A DNA stretch of 35,086 nt from Bacteroidota bacterium (GCA_026391795.1 JAPLDI010000024.1:1-35086), one strand, 5' to 3'; shown: positions 16,467 through 25,122, counted from the first letter of the stretch. The notes: generated by a model not told the origin, from the sequence alone. Numbers and translations are program-made.

Positions 16467-18233
16467 ATGGAAGTAACCCGAATCTTTGACCTGTTACCTT
16501 ATCATGAAGCCACCTTTAAACCCAAAGAGGATGTAATTGCTTCTAAAGAAAACGGTGACTGGGCAAGATACAGTATTAGACAGTACCGGGAAATTGTTGA
16601 CAACATCAGCTATGGATTTCTTGCAATGGGCGTTCAGCCGGGCGATAAGATTGCACAGATCAGTTCAAACCGTGCCGAATGGAATTTTGTAGATATGGCA
16701 ATTCTCCAGGTCGGGGCTGTTCATGTGCCGATCTATCCTACCATCAGCGAATCGGATTACAAATACATCCTCAGTCATGCGGAAGTGACCTATGTGTTTA
16801 TCTCCGGGCAGGAGCTGCTGAGAAAAATTGATCACATTCTTCCGGAGATGGTTAAGATCAAAGGAGTATATACATACAAAGACCATCACGAACATAAGCA
16901 CCTGAATGAACTCATTGAACTTGGCAGACAAAACCAGGATCCCGACCAGCTCAATGCGCGGAAGTCGGCTGTTCATCCTGAAGATGTTGCCACCATCATT
17001 TACACCTCCGGAACAACAGGCAACCAGAAAGGAGTAATGCTCACGCACCAGAATATCATCTCGAATTTCAAGGCCTGCAGGCATATTCCTCCTTTCGGGG
17101 AAGAGGCCAAGGCGGTGAGTTACCTGCCCCTCTGCCATGTGTATGAAAGGATGCTGAATTACCTCTACCATTACCTTGGGTTTTCTATCTATTATGCCGA
17201 AAACCTGGGAACCATCACCGATAATATGAAGGAGGTAAAGCCCGATATTTTATCGACAGTTCCCCGTTTACTGGAAAAAATTTATGACAAGCTCTTCGCT
17301 ACGGGTCATAAACTAACCGGTGTAAAACGGTGGATCTTTTTCTGGGCTCTTCACCTTGCCCTGCGGTATGAGCTGAATGGCGCGAATGGATGGTTTTACG
17401 AAATAAAAAGAAAATTTTACGATAAACTGGTTTATTCCAAATGGCGGGATGCACTGGGAGGAAAGCACCTTCTGGTGGTTTCGGGGGGTGCAGCGCTTCA
17501 ACCCCGGCTTGCCAGGATGTTCACCTGTGCCGGAATCAACGTGCTGGAAGGGTATGGTCTGACGGAGACATCTCCTGTGATCTCGGTCAATGACCTTGCC
17601 AGTGGCGGAACGATGTTCGGAACTGTTGGGAGGGTCGTTGAGGGAGTCACGGTAAAAATTGCCGACGACGGGGAGATCCTTTGCAAGGGTCCGAACGTTA
17701 TGAAGGGATATTTCAAGGAACCGGAGATGACAAGTAAAGCCATTGACAAAAATGGCTGGTTCCATACAGGAGACCTTGGTCATCTTGAGCCATCGGGCCA
17801 CCTGAAGATCACAGGACGGAAAAAAGAACTGTTTAAGACTTCTTTTGGCAAATACATCAGTCCCCAGCCGATTGAAGATAAATTCAAGGAATCCCTTTTC
17901 ATTGACCAGCTTATTGTTGTGGGAGAGCACCAGAAGTTTGCCGGTGCCCTGATCGTTCCTGATTTCGTCTTTCTGAAATCCTATTGCGGGGTTAAGGATA
18001 TTCCCTTTACCACCAATGCAGAGATAATTATGCTGCCAAGGATACGGAAACGATTTAAAGTTGAGGTGGATAAATACAACGCCACGCTGGGGGAAACGGA
18101 GAAGATAAAAACATGGGACCTGGTTGACGCCGAGTGGACTGCTGAATCGGGCGAACTTACACCCACATTGAAACTCCGCAGGAAATACATCAGTAAAAAA
18201 TATGAACCCTTGATATCCAAACTGTTTCAGTAG
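16467..18233 (+). CDS. Long-chain fatty acid-CoA ligase / AMP-binding enzyme (first of two)
   Basis: The enzyme activates a fatty acid with ATP to an acyl-adenylate and then forms the CoA thioester. I choose the ATG at 16467 (588 residues); the longer frame from a TTG at 16446 would overlap the candidate promoter. ANL-superfamily motifs are in order: the P-loop YTSGTTGNQKGVML, the YGLTETSP substrate/adenine motif, GWFHTGDLG (A7, ribose-binding Asp), the hinge ITGRKKELFKTSFGKYI, and near the C-terminus TPTLKLRRKYI with the expected catalytic-Lys region. The long insert and FKTS(F/G)GKYI hinge are typical of the FAA1/FadD15-type long-chain ligases of Bacteroidota. A paralogue begins 42 bp downstream on the same strand; the two are probably co-transcribed. 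Confidence 0.92.
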   Translation: MEVTRIFDLLPYHEATFKPKEDVIASKENGDWARYSIRQYREIVDNISYGFLAMGVQPGDKIAQISSNRAEWNFVDMAILQVGAVHVPIYPTISESDYKYILSHAEVTYVFISGQELLRKIDHILPEMVKIKGVYTYKDHHEHKHLNELIELGRQNQDPDQLNARKSAVHPEDVATIIYTSGTTGNQKGVMLTHQNIISNFKACRHIPPFGEEAKAVSYLPLCHVYERMLNYLYHYLGFSIYYAENLGTITDNMKEVKPDILSTVPRLLEKIYDKLFATGHKLTGVKRWIFFWALHLALRYELNGANGWFYEIKRKFYDKLVYSKWRDALGGKHLLVVSGGAALQPRLARMFTCAGINVLEGYGLTETSPVISVNDLASGGTMFGTVGRVVEGVTVKIADDGEILCKGPNVMKGYFKEPEMTSKAIDKNGWFHTGDLGHLEPSGHLKITGRKKELFKTSFGKYISPQPIEDKFKESLFIDQLIVVGEHQKFAGALIVPDFVFLKSYCGVKDIPFTTNAEIIMLPRIRKRFKVEVDKYNATLGETEKIKTWDLVDAEWTAESGELTPTLKLRRKYISKKYEPLISKLFQ

Positions 18234-18275
18234 GAAATTTTTGGAAAAATTTTAACACGCAGGATTTTAATAAGT

Positions 18276-20075
18276 ATGGTCACCCGGATATTTGATTTGC
18301 TCGACGCTTACAAGGATGAATTTTCTTCCCTGGCGAATGCTTTTAACTACAGGAAGGAGGGAGCCTGGATCAGTTTTTCTGCCCGTGATTATATCAGCTA
18401 CAGCAACGAAATCAGCCTGGGTCTCCTCGCCATGGGTGTTACACCGGGGGTAAGAGTTGCAACCATCATGCTGAACTGTCCGGAATGGAATTTCTTTGAC
18501 ATGGGGCTTCTCCAGGTAGGTGCCGTTCAGATCCCCATCTACCCGACCATCAGTGTTGAAAATTATAAATTTATACTGAATGATGCCGGGGTCGAATTCC
18601 TGATTGTTTCGAACCTGGAGATTTACCAGCGCGTGGCAACAATTGCAAATGAAGTTCCGACGCTGAAGGAGATCTTTACCCTGGAGCCTGTTCCCGGTGT
18701 GAAAAACTGGCAGGAAATCCTTTCTGCAGGAAGACAGTATCCCCATCCTGAGAACCTTGAGAAAATAAAAGAAGAAATATTCCCCGGTTCCCTGGCAACC
18801 ATCATTTATACTTCGGGCACGACGGGAAAACCCAAAGGGGTGATGCTTTCCCACAATAATTTTGTCACTAACTATAAGGCACTGGGTGAAATTCCTCCCC
18901 TGGAAATGAATGATCGAATCGTCAGTTTCCTTCCATTGTGCCATGTTTATGAGCGTACAGCCGGCTATACTTACCAGTCGTTTGGCACAGCCATCTATTA
19001 TATTCAGAACCTGGAAGAGATCGCAGCCTGCATCGAGGAGGTTAAACCCCATGCCTTTGCAGCCGTGCCCCGCGTTCTTGAGAAAGTTTACAACAAGATG
19101 GTGATGCAGGGCAGGTCGCTTCCACTGCCGGTGAAGGTGTTGTTTTTCTGGGCGCTTAGGCAGGGACACAAGTTTGAGTTGAATCATGCACGAGGATGGG
19201 TTTATGATGTAAAACTTTGGATCGCAAACCGGCTTGTTTTCAGCAAATGGAGAAAGGCAATGGGTGGCCATGTGAAGTTCATTGTGTGCGGGAGCGCATC
19301 GTTGCATCCACGACTTACCAGGATCTACTGGGCTGCCAGAATGCCGGTACTGGAGGCTTACGGACTTACCGAAACTTCACCCGGGATTACCTGTTTCCGT
19401 TTTAATGCGGGCGGAATTAAATTCGGGACCGTCGGTCCGCTCCTGAAAGATGTTCAGGTGAAAATTGCCGACGATGGGGAGATCCTTGTAAAAAGTCCGG
19501 GGGTCATGATGGGATATTACAACCGGCCGGAACGTACCGCTGAGGTGATGGATGAAGAGGGCTGGTTTCATACAGGGGATATCGGTATGTTCGAGGAAGG
19601 GAAATACCTGAAGATCACCGACAGGAAAAAAGAGATGTTCAAGACTTCAGGCGGGAAATACATTGCCCCGCAGGTCATTGAACAAAAGTTGAAGGAGTCC
19701 CCTTTTATAGAGCACATCATGGTGATCGGTGAGAACAGATCCTATCCGGCTGCCCTGATCATTCCCAATTTCGAATACCTGAAGGGCTGGTGTGAAGTGA
19801 AAGAGATCCATTATGTTTCAAGGGAAGAAACTGTAAACCATCCTGCTATAATCAATCGTATTCAGAGGGAAATCGATCGTTATAACGAGATTCTCGATCA
19901 GACCGAGAAAATTAAAAAGTTCAGGCTTCTTCATTACGAATGGAATGTAACAGAAGGTGAATTGTCACCTACGCTTAAACTCAGGAGGAACTTTATCATC
20001 GACAAGTACCACCAGGTTATCGAGGAGATGTACCACTCGCCGGAATTTAATTATAAGGTTGAGAAGAAGAAGTAA
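18276..20075 (+). CDS. Long-chain fatty acid-CoA ligase / AMP-binding enzyme (second of two)
   Basis: At 599 residues, this is colinear with the upstream ligase from the first residues (VTRIFDLL in both) to the last motifs, so the pair arose by tandem duplication. Motifs: YTSGTTGKPKGVML, AYGLTETSPGI, GWFHTGDIG, ITDRKKEMFKTSGGKYI and SPTLKLRRNFI. The two differ in the stretch after LTETSP and around the predicted acyl pocket, so substrate length preference may differ; that is inference. The ATG at 18276 aligns exactly with the chosen start of the first copy, supporting both starts. It ends 22 bp from the convergent holA stop with no strong terminator between. Confidence 0.92.
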   Translation: MVTRIFDLLDAYKDEFSSLANAFNYRKEGAWISFSARDYISYSNEISLGLLAMGVTPGVRVATIMLNCPEWNFFDMGLLQVGAVQIPIYPTISVENYKFILNDAGVEFLIVSNLEIYQRVATIANEVPTLKEIFTLEPVPGVKNWQEILSAGRQYPHPENLEKIKEEIFPGSLATIIYTSGTTGKPKGVMLSHNNFVTNYKALGEIPPLEMNDRIVSFLPLCHVYERTAGYTYQSFGTAIYYIQNLEEIAACIEEVKPHAFAAVPRVLEKVYNKMVMQGRSLPLPVKVLFFWALRQGHKFELNHARGWVYDVKLWIANRLVFSKWRKAMGGHVKFIVCGSASLHPRLTRIYWAARMPVLEAYGLTETSPGITCFRFNAGGIKFGTVGPLLKDVQVKIADDGEILVKSPGVMMGYYNRPERTAEVMDEEGWFHTGDIGMFEEGKYLKITDRKKEMFKTSGGKYIAPQVIEQKLKESPFIEHIMVIGENRSYPAALIIPNFEYLKGWCEVKEIHYVSREETVNHPAIINRIQREIDRYNEILDQTEKIKKFRLLHYEWNVTEGELSPTLKLRRNFIIDKYHQVIEEMYHSPEFNYKVEKKK

Positions 20076-20097
20076 CCTGAATCCAGGAGGTAACCGA

Positions 20098-21123
20098 TTA
20101 GTGAAGTATCCTGAAGATGAGTTCTTTCATCAACTCCCCGTCGGGGAATGAAGTACCGTTGTTATCAACCCCTTTCGATTTCAGATCGTACTCCCTCAAA
20201 AGGGAAATGATCGATATGACCTTGCCCCTGCTAAAGCTGCCTGCTGCCTGCTGGTAATCCATGACAAAGAACGGGTTGATGGACAATGCCGCGGCTGCAT
20301 TATTTCGCGATTTATCCGGAATGTCCTGGTAAATAAGAATCTTGGAAAAAAAGCTGAACAGTAAGGGGATCACCTTTACGAGCGGGTTTTCTCTCGGATT
20401 GGCTGCGAAATAGTTGATGATCTGGTTGGCTTTCAGCACATCTTTTCTGCCCAGTGCCTTCTGAAGCTCAAAAACATTGTAATCTTTGCTGATCCCGATG
20501 TTCTTCTCCACATACTCTTCTGTGATCTCCTGTTTTTCCGGTATATTGATGACCAGCTTGGAAATCTCATTCACGATTTTTGAGATGTCGTTCCCGAGAA
20601 ATTCAGCAAGGAGGAAGCAGGCTTTCGCAGAGATGGAGTAATTCTGTTTTTTTACATATTCAGCGATCCAGTCAGGTACTTTGTTATCATAGATCCTGGC
20701 GGATTCAAAAAGGATCCCTTTCTTTTCAATGCTCTTAAAGATGGATTTCCTGCGGTCGATCTTTTCATATTTGTAGCAAAAGACGAGCAGGGTCGACTCC
20801 ATCGGGTTGAGGATGTAAGGTTCCAGCTCTTCGATCTTGTTCAGGTCCTGTGCCTCCTTTACCAGGATTACCTGGTAGGTCGACATCATCGGGAACCTCC
20901 GGGCATAACTTGTCAGCGTAGGAACATCGGTATCTTTTCCATAGATAATGGTCTGGTTGAACTCTTTTTCAATTTCGCTCAATACATTTTCCTCAATATA
21001 ATCAGAGATCACATCAATGAAATAGGATTCTTCACCATAAAGGAAATAAACAGGTGAATAGATCTTGTTCTTAAGATCAAGGAGGATGTTCTCGAAACTG
21101 ACTGAATTCTTTGCAGCAGCCAT
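20098..21123 (-). CDS. holA: DNA polymerase III subunit delta
   Basis: This is the clamp-loader delta subunit, which opens the sliding clamp. At 341 residues it is of normal length. The start region contains SPVYFLYGEESYFIDVISDY, the recognisable HolA N-terminus (Y-L-x-G-E-E-x-x-x-I), followed by RRFPMMSTYQVILVKEAQDL, the arginine-finger-like and helical delta motifs. The middle has ELQKALGRKD and the end is the all-helical collar domain (LLREYDLKSKG). As usual for delta there is no Walker A. The ATG at 21123 is 11 bp after the amn stop, so amn and holA probably form one transcript. It is convergent with the ligase pair. Confidence 0.9.
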   Translation of the reverse strand: MAAAKNSVSFENILLDLKNKIYSPVYFLYGEESYFIDVISDYIEENVLSEIEKEFNQTIIYGKDTDVPTLTSYARRFPMMSTYQVILVKEAQDLNKIEELEPYILNPMESTLLVFCYKYEKIDRRKSIFKSIEKKGILFESARIYDNKVPDWIAEYVKKQNYSISAKACFLLAEFLGNDISKIVNEISKLVINIPEKQEITEEYVEKNIGISKDYNVFELQKALGRKDVLKANQIINYFAANPRENPLVKVIPLLFSFFSKILIYQDIPDKSRNNAAAALSINPFFVMDYQQAAGSFSRGKVISIISLLREYDLKSKGVDNNGTSFPDGELMKELIFRILH

Positions 21124-21134
21124 TTGAAAAACGA

Positions 21135-21908
21135 TTAATCGAACTTCAGGTGCTTGACCGTCAGTTTCTGGCTGATCAGGTGGTTTAAGGAGTCAATGCC
21201 GATCGTCAGATGCTCTTCCGTGTATTTTTCCGAGACCTTCTTATCACTGGCCTGCGTCTTGATCCCCGATGCTACCATGGGTTGATCGGAAACGAGAAGG
21301 AGAGCGCCGGTAGGGATGGTATTGGCAAAACCGACGCTGAAGATCGTTGCTGTTTCCATATCGATGGCCATCGCCCGGGTCTTCCGCAGATAAGCTTTAA
21401 AAGCCTCATCGTACTCCCACACCCTCCGGTTGGTCGTATAAACAGTTCCTGTCCAGTAGTTGTACTTGTGTTCCACAATGGTTGTCGACACCACCTTCTG
21501 CAGGTTAAACGCGGGCAGTGCCGGTACCCTTTCCGGGAAATAATCATCAGAAGTACCTTCTCCGCGTATCGCAGCAATGGGAAGGATAAAGTCACCCAGC
21601 TTGTTTTTCTTTTTCAACCCGCCGCATCTGCCCAAAAACAGGCATGCCTTGGGCTTGACTGCCCCCAGGAGGTCCATGATGGTGGCAGCATTCGGACTGC
21701 CCATCCCGAAATTGATCAGTGTGATTTTTCCGGAAGTAGCGCTGGGCATGGCTTTATCGGCCCCTTGAATGGCCGTTTTCTGCCTTTGGGCAAACAGTTC
21801 AAGGTAAAGATGAAAATTGGTCAGGATGATGTAATCTCCAAAGTCCTTCAGCGCTGTGCCGGTATATCGGGGTAACCAGTCGTCAACAATTTCTTTCTTT
21901 GTCTTCAT
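21135..21908 (-). CDS. amn: AMP nucleosidase
   Basis: The enzyme hydrolyses AMP to adenine and ribose 5-phosphate; it belongs to the PNP/UDP-phosphorylase fold. I choose the ATG at 21908 (MKTKKEIVDDWL, 257 residues), because a perfect -7 box lies at 21963-21956, inside the longer frame that opens at 21968, which would leave the upstream codons untranscribed. Seen in order: DWLPRYTG, INFGMGSPNAATIMDLL (phosphate/ribose loop), FLGRCGGL, GDFILPIAAIRGEGTSDDY, MAIDMETATIF (ribose-binding Met-Glu) and LLLVSDQPM with the catalytic Asp. This compact form without the N-terminal regulatory domain of the Escherichia coli enzyme is the usual Bacteroidota type. It is the first gene of the amn-holA transcript. 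Confidence 0.88.
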   Translation of the reverse strand: MKTKKEIVDDWLPRYTGTALKDFGDYIILTNFHLYLELFAQRQKTAIQGADKAMPSATSGKITLINFGMGSPNAATIMDLLGAVKPKACLFLGRCGGLKKKNKLGDFILPIAAIRGEGTSDDYFPERVPALPAFNLQKVVSTTIVEHKYNYWTGTVYTTNRRVWEYDEAFKAYLRKTRAMAIDMETATIFSVGFANTIPTGALLLVSDQPMVASGIKTQASDKKVSEKYTEEHLTIGIDSLNHLISQKLTVKHLKFD

Positions 21909-21955
21909 GAATGGGTTTAGGTTTCTCTCTTCAATGCAATGCAGGTTACTTAAGG

Positions 21956-21963
21956 CAAAGGTA
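21956..21963 (-). promoter_or_regulatory. Bacteroidota -7 box for amn
   Basis: Minus-strand TACCTTTG is an exact TAnnTTTG match, identical to the trxB and tRNA-Pro boxes. It implies a transcript start near 21950 and a leader of about 40 bases to the ATG at 21908. It argues against the longer reading frame from 21968. Confidence 0.55.
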
Positions 21964-21985
21964 ACCATTTTGTCAAAATTTTATG

Positions 21986-21993
21986 TATGTTTG
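21986..21993 (+). promoter_or_regulatory. Bacteroidota -7 box for the HSDR_N gene
   Basis: TATGTTTG fits TAnnTTTG exactly, 16 bp before the chosen ATG at 22010. It is back-to-back with the amn box, only 22 bp away, so the two divergent promoters must share upstream contacts. Confidence 0.5.
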
Positions 21994-22009
21994 TAAATCA
22001 GCAATCAGA

Positions 22010-22477
22010 ATGCAGACATTAAATTTACCTGAACCGGTACTCCGGATCCGAAACAAAGGATTTAAAAAGGAGGTTTTCGACAGCGTCAGAAGAAGGTTTG
22101 TTGCCCTGACACCGGAAGAATGGGTACGGCAGCATTTCATTCACTACCTGGTTGAGTTGAGGAATGTTCCGCTATCTCTGATTGCAGTGGAGGCCCCGGT
22201 CAGGTACAACAGCCTGAAAAAACGCGGCGATATCGTAGTGTATGGAAAGGATGGGTCTCCCTGCCTGATTGTTGAATGCAAGGCCCCTAAGGTTGCTGTA
22301 ACACAGGCTGTGTTCGACCAGGCTGCCATGTATAACGTATCACTGAAGGTCCCTTACCTGGCAGTTACCAACGGAATGGAACATTTTGCCTGTTATATTG
22401 ATCATGGAACAGGGAAGATTCTGTTTTTGAAAGAGATCCCCATGTTTGAAGATCTTGTCAAGAGAGAAAATTCGTAA
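22010..22477 (+). CDS. Stand-alone HSDR_N-type (type I restriction R N-terminal) nuclease-fold protein
   Basis: From the ATG at 22010 (MQTLNLPEP) the protein has 155 residues; the frame opens earlier at 21983 but the -7 box at 21986 excludes that start. It carries WVRQHFIHYLV, then RGDIVVYGKDGSPCLIVECK, the Asp and Glu-x-Lys of a PD-(D/E)XK fold, then VFDQAAMYN and PYLAVTNGMEHFAC. This is the HSDR_N_2 domain, otherwise found at the N-terminus of type I restriction subunits. There is no helicase, methylase or specificity gene nearby, so it is not a restriction system. A single-domain protein like this beside amn/holA is common in Bacteroidota, which suggests a housekeeping nucleic-acid role. 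Function unknown. Confidence 0.8.
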   Translation: MQTLNLPEPVLRIRNKGFKKEVFDSVRRRFVALTPEEWVRQHFIHYLVELRNVPLSLIAVEAPVRYNSLKKRGDIVVYGKDGSPCLIVECKAPKVAVTQAVFDQAAMYNVSLKVPYLAVTNGMEHFACYIDHGTGKILFLKEIPMFEDLVKRENS

Positions 22478-22502
22478 CACGTAACGCGTTACGCGTTACG
22501 TG
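22473..22502. repeat. 25-bp near-perfect palindrome made of 7-bp units
   Basis: Units CGTAACA, CGTAACG, CGTTACG, CGTTACG are followed by TG. Bases 22478-22502 are a palindrome with 12-bp arms and one central base. The first unit contains the TAA stop of the HSDR_N gene. Without a T run it is not a classical terminator. Confidence 0.75.
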
Positions 22503-22536
22503 CAGATAAAAAGCATTAATCTTAAATTAACAGATA

Positions 22537-23805
22537 TTGGAACTGATCAACACTATACCAAAAGACCTGGTCACCTTTTTACTCGTCACGGTTTTTTCTT
22601 TGCTGATTGGCCTTTCCCAGAAACTCCTTCACAGCCATAAGCAATCTGATCATACCTTCGGCACCGACCGTACCTTTACCTTCATCGGGATCCTCGGATA
22701 TATCCTGTTCCGGATCCTGCCTGGCAACCCGGCATTGTTTATCGGCGGGGGACTGATCCTGGGTCTGTTCCTGGGAATTAATTATGCCTTTAATATCCAG
22801 CGGCATGAAGATCATGGCATGACCACCATCGTCATTGCCCTGATCACCTATTGCATCGGACCGCTCCTGCTTACCCAGCCCCAGTGGCTGGTCCTCCTCA
22901 TCCTGGTCACAGTGCTGATCCTGACGGAACTGAAGGAGTCGTTCGACCAGATCTCGCATAAGTTTGACAAGGGAGAATTCCTCACGCTGGGGAAATTCCT
23001 AATCATCGCCGGAGTGATACTTCCCATTGTTCCGAATGAACCCATTTTCCGCGACATCGGGCTGACCGCATATAAGATATGGCTGGCTGTGGTGGTGGTC
23101 TCCTCCATTTCCTATTTCAGTTATTTACTGAAAAAGTTTGTTTTCAAGGAAGGAAGCATTGTCCTTGCAGGTATCCTTGGCGGATTGTACAGCAGCACTG
23201 CAACAACCATTATCCTTGCACGGAAGATCCGGAAAGATCCTGCATCGACGAGACAATATGTTGCCGCCATCATTTTTGCCACGGCCATGATGTACCTCCG
23301 GATCCTGGTGCTGGTGCTGATTTTCAATGCGGATCTTTTCCGGCAGGTTCTCCTTTATTTCATTATCCTTTTTGTGGTTTCCTCCATTGCAGGCCTGGTT
23401 ATCCTGTTTTATCACAACAAGGATTATGATACTGTAAACCAGGAGCTGACCGTTGATAAAAATCCTCTTGAGTTCAAGGTGGCAATTCTGTTTGCATTCT
23501 TATTTGTAGCCTTCACCTTTCTGACCTGGTTCGTTGTAGACCGTTTCGGCAGGTCGGGATTAAATGTTCTTTCATTTCTTGTGGGACTGACCGATATCGA
23601 CCCGTTTTTGATTAACCTCCTTCAGGGGAAATACAAGCTGGGCATGGATGCGGTTGCAGTTGCAATGCTGCAGGCCATTGTCAGCAACAATATTCTGAAG
23701 CTAATCTATGCATCTTTTTTTTCCACGAGAAGAGCAAGGGTCTATCTGATCAGCTGTTTTGTGGTCATCATTCTCCTGAATCTCTTTTTTGTCTTCATAG
23801 TATAA
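22537..23805 (+). CDS. MgtC/SapB and DUF4010 integral membrane protein
   Basis: A 422-residue inner-membrane protein with about 12 hydrophobic segments. The first 150 residues show the MgtC-like pattern (FSLLIGLSQK, DRTFTFIGILGYIL, GINYAFN...HGMTT). The second half carries the DUF4010 features GILGGLYSSTATTIILARK and a late FLVGLTDIDPFLINL. The transported substrate is unknown; MgtC relatives are linked to magnesium stress, which is not evidence for this one. The start is a TTG at 22537: a stop lies three codons upstream and no ATG occurs until after two membrane segments. It is probably in one operon with the HSDR_N gene before it and DUF3822, whose ATG is 9 bp after this stop. Confidence 0.85.
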   Translation: MELINTIPKDLVTFLLVTVFSLLIGLSQKLLHSHKQSDHTFGTDRTFTFIGILGYILFRILPGNPALFIGGGLILGLFLGINYAFNIQRHEDHGMTTIVIALITYCIGPLLLTQPQWLVLLILVTVLILTELKESFDQISHKFDKGEFLTLGKFLIIAGVILPIVPNEPIFRDIGLTAYKIWLAVVVVSSISYFSYLLKKFVFKEGSIVLAGILGGLYSSTATTIILARKIRKDPASTRQYVAAIIFATAMMYLRILVLVLIFNADLFRQVLLYFIILFVVSSIAGLVILFYHNKDYDTVNQELTVDKNPLEFKVAILFAFLFVAFTFLTWFVVDRFGRSGLNVLSFLVGLTDIDPFLINLLQGKYKLGMDAVAVAMLQAIVSNNILKLIYASFFSTRRARVYLISCFVVIILLNLFFVFIV

Positions 23806-23814
23806 ACAGAAAAC

Positions 23815-24642
23815 ATGACGGAAGAAATCCATGCTATCCTGAACAAGATTGATGAATCTTTTGATGAAAAGGATTTGCAAAAGTACGACCTGGTATTTGA
23901 GATGGAGGATAAGATATTCGGTTACAGTATCCGGGATGTCGAAAAAAACAAATTCATCGCACTCGGTTATTTCCGGAATCACCTGGCGGAAGTAGTGTCT
24001 GCCTTTCCATGGCTTGGAGGAAAGTTTCATTCATCCACAGGAATCATCGGAAATTCAAGGTTTACTTTGATTCCGGAAGCGCTCTACCAGGAAAATGAGA
24101 CGGAACATTATTTCGGTTTTCTTCATGAGCGCGAAGCCGGCGAAGCTGTATTTTCCGACCGGATCGAACACCTTGGAATGTATACAGTTTACAGTGTACC
24201 CGCTCACTGCAGGAGGGAACTCGAAAAGGTTTTTCCGAATGTGGCCCTCTGTCATATCTCGGGAGTTCTGATCCGTATGATCTGGATGATGGTGAAGAAT
24301 AAAACCGGGCGGAAAGTTTTTCTCAACCTCCGTGAAGGACAGTTTGACCTGCTTGTTTTTGATGGGAACCAGCTGAAATACTGCAATGCTTTTCACTTTA
24401 ATACGCCTGAAGACATTGCCTATTATGTGATCTTCGTTTTTGAACAGCTGAATCTGAATCCTGAGGAAATCAACCTTGCCCTTCTCGGGAACGTGGAAAA
24501 ATTCTCACCCGTTTTCGATCTTTTGTTCCGTTACGTCAGGAATATCGAATTTCTTGGCAGGAATGAGAGATTTAATTACAGCTATATGTTCAATGATATT
24601 CCGGGTCATTATTATTATACCCTTTTAAATCCGTCTTCATGA
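23815..24642 (+). CDS. DUF3822 family protein
   Basis: 275 residues, soluble. Recognised as the Bacteroidota-specific DUF3822 family, whose members look like degenerate actin/FtsA-fold (ASKHA) proteins and nearly always precede rsmD. Visible features are SDRIEHLGMYTVYSVP, the strand HISGVLIRM, KVFLNLREGQFDLLVFDGNQLKYCNAF (split strands of the second half) and INLALLGNVE. No catalytic motif is evident. Its stop overlaps the rsmD start (ATGA at 24639-24642), showing translational coupling with rsmD. Confidence 0.85.
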   Translation: MTEEIHAILNKIDESFDEKDLQKYDLVFEMEDKIFGYSIRDVEKNKFIALGYFRNHLAEVVSAFPWLGGKFHSSTGIIGNSRFTLIPEALYQENETEHYFGFLHEREAGEAVFSDRIEHLGMYTVYSVPAHCRRELEKVFPNVALCHISGVLIRMIWMMVKNKTGRKVFLNLREGQFDLLVFDGNQLKYCNAFHFNTPEDIAYYVIFVFEQLNLNPEEINLALLGNVEKFSPVFDLLFRYVRNIEFLGRNERFNYSYMFNDIPGHYYYTLLNPSS

Positions 24643-25122
24643 GGATCATAACCGGAAAATTCAGGGGGAAGCAGCTTCATCCACCGGTAAACCTGCCGGT
24701 GCGTCCCACTACTGATTTTGCAAAGGAAAGCCTTTTTAACATTCACAGGAAGTATCTCCTTCGAATTTTTTTCAAGAGGAGGGGAAATAGTAACAGCCAT
24801 TGATATCGATACACGCTGTATAGCCTTCATCAACAAAATGGCATCGGCGATGAATGGGGAAAACCTGGAAGCTGTCAGGGAAGATGTTTTTCAGTTTCTG
24901 AAGCATCCGTTCGGCGAGTATGACATTGTTTATGCAGATCCTCCTTATGACATGGATGGCATTGACTTGCTGCCCGATCTTGTTCTCAACGGCACTATCC
25001 TGAAAGCTGACGGTTATTTCATCCTTGAACATTCAAAGGGACACGATTTTTCTCACCATCCTGAATTCAACCAGCACCGGAAATACGGAAATGTGAATTT
25101 CAGTTTTTTTAAGAAAGTCTGA
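24639..25122 (+). pseudogene. rsmD: 16S rRNA (guanine966-N2)-methyltransferase with internal deletion and frameshift
   Basis: The ATG at 24639 opens MRIITGKFRGKQL and VRPTTDFAKESLFNI, the normal RsmD start. After Ile (24741-24743) the frame breaks, and one extra base (24744) later the other frame resumes with TGSISFEFFSRGGEI and runs to 25122, including DPPYDM (motif IV). The original frame stops at 24801 after 54 codons. In intact RsmD about 18 residues, including the SAM-binding motif DLFAGxG, separate FNx from TGS. They are missing here, so roughly 53 bases are lost. With motif I gone, even a frame-restored product should not bind SAM. Either a real recent deletion or an assembly error; the rest of the gene is undecayed. 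Confidence 0.85.

Noticed and set aside
18267-19307. Long minus-strand frame (346 codons) opposite the second acyl-CoA ligase
   Set aside because: Shadow of the ligase; the plus-strand frame has all ANL motifs and the minus product resembles nothing.
21909-21968. Upstream extension of amn to 21968
   Set aside because: An exact -7 promoter box lies inside it, and the extra residues do not fit the family start at MKTKKEIVDDWL.
22010-22477. A type I restriction-modification locus
   Set aside because: Only the isolated HSDR_N domain is present; no helicase, methylase or specificity subunit is nearby.
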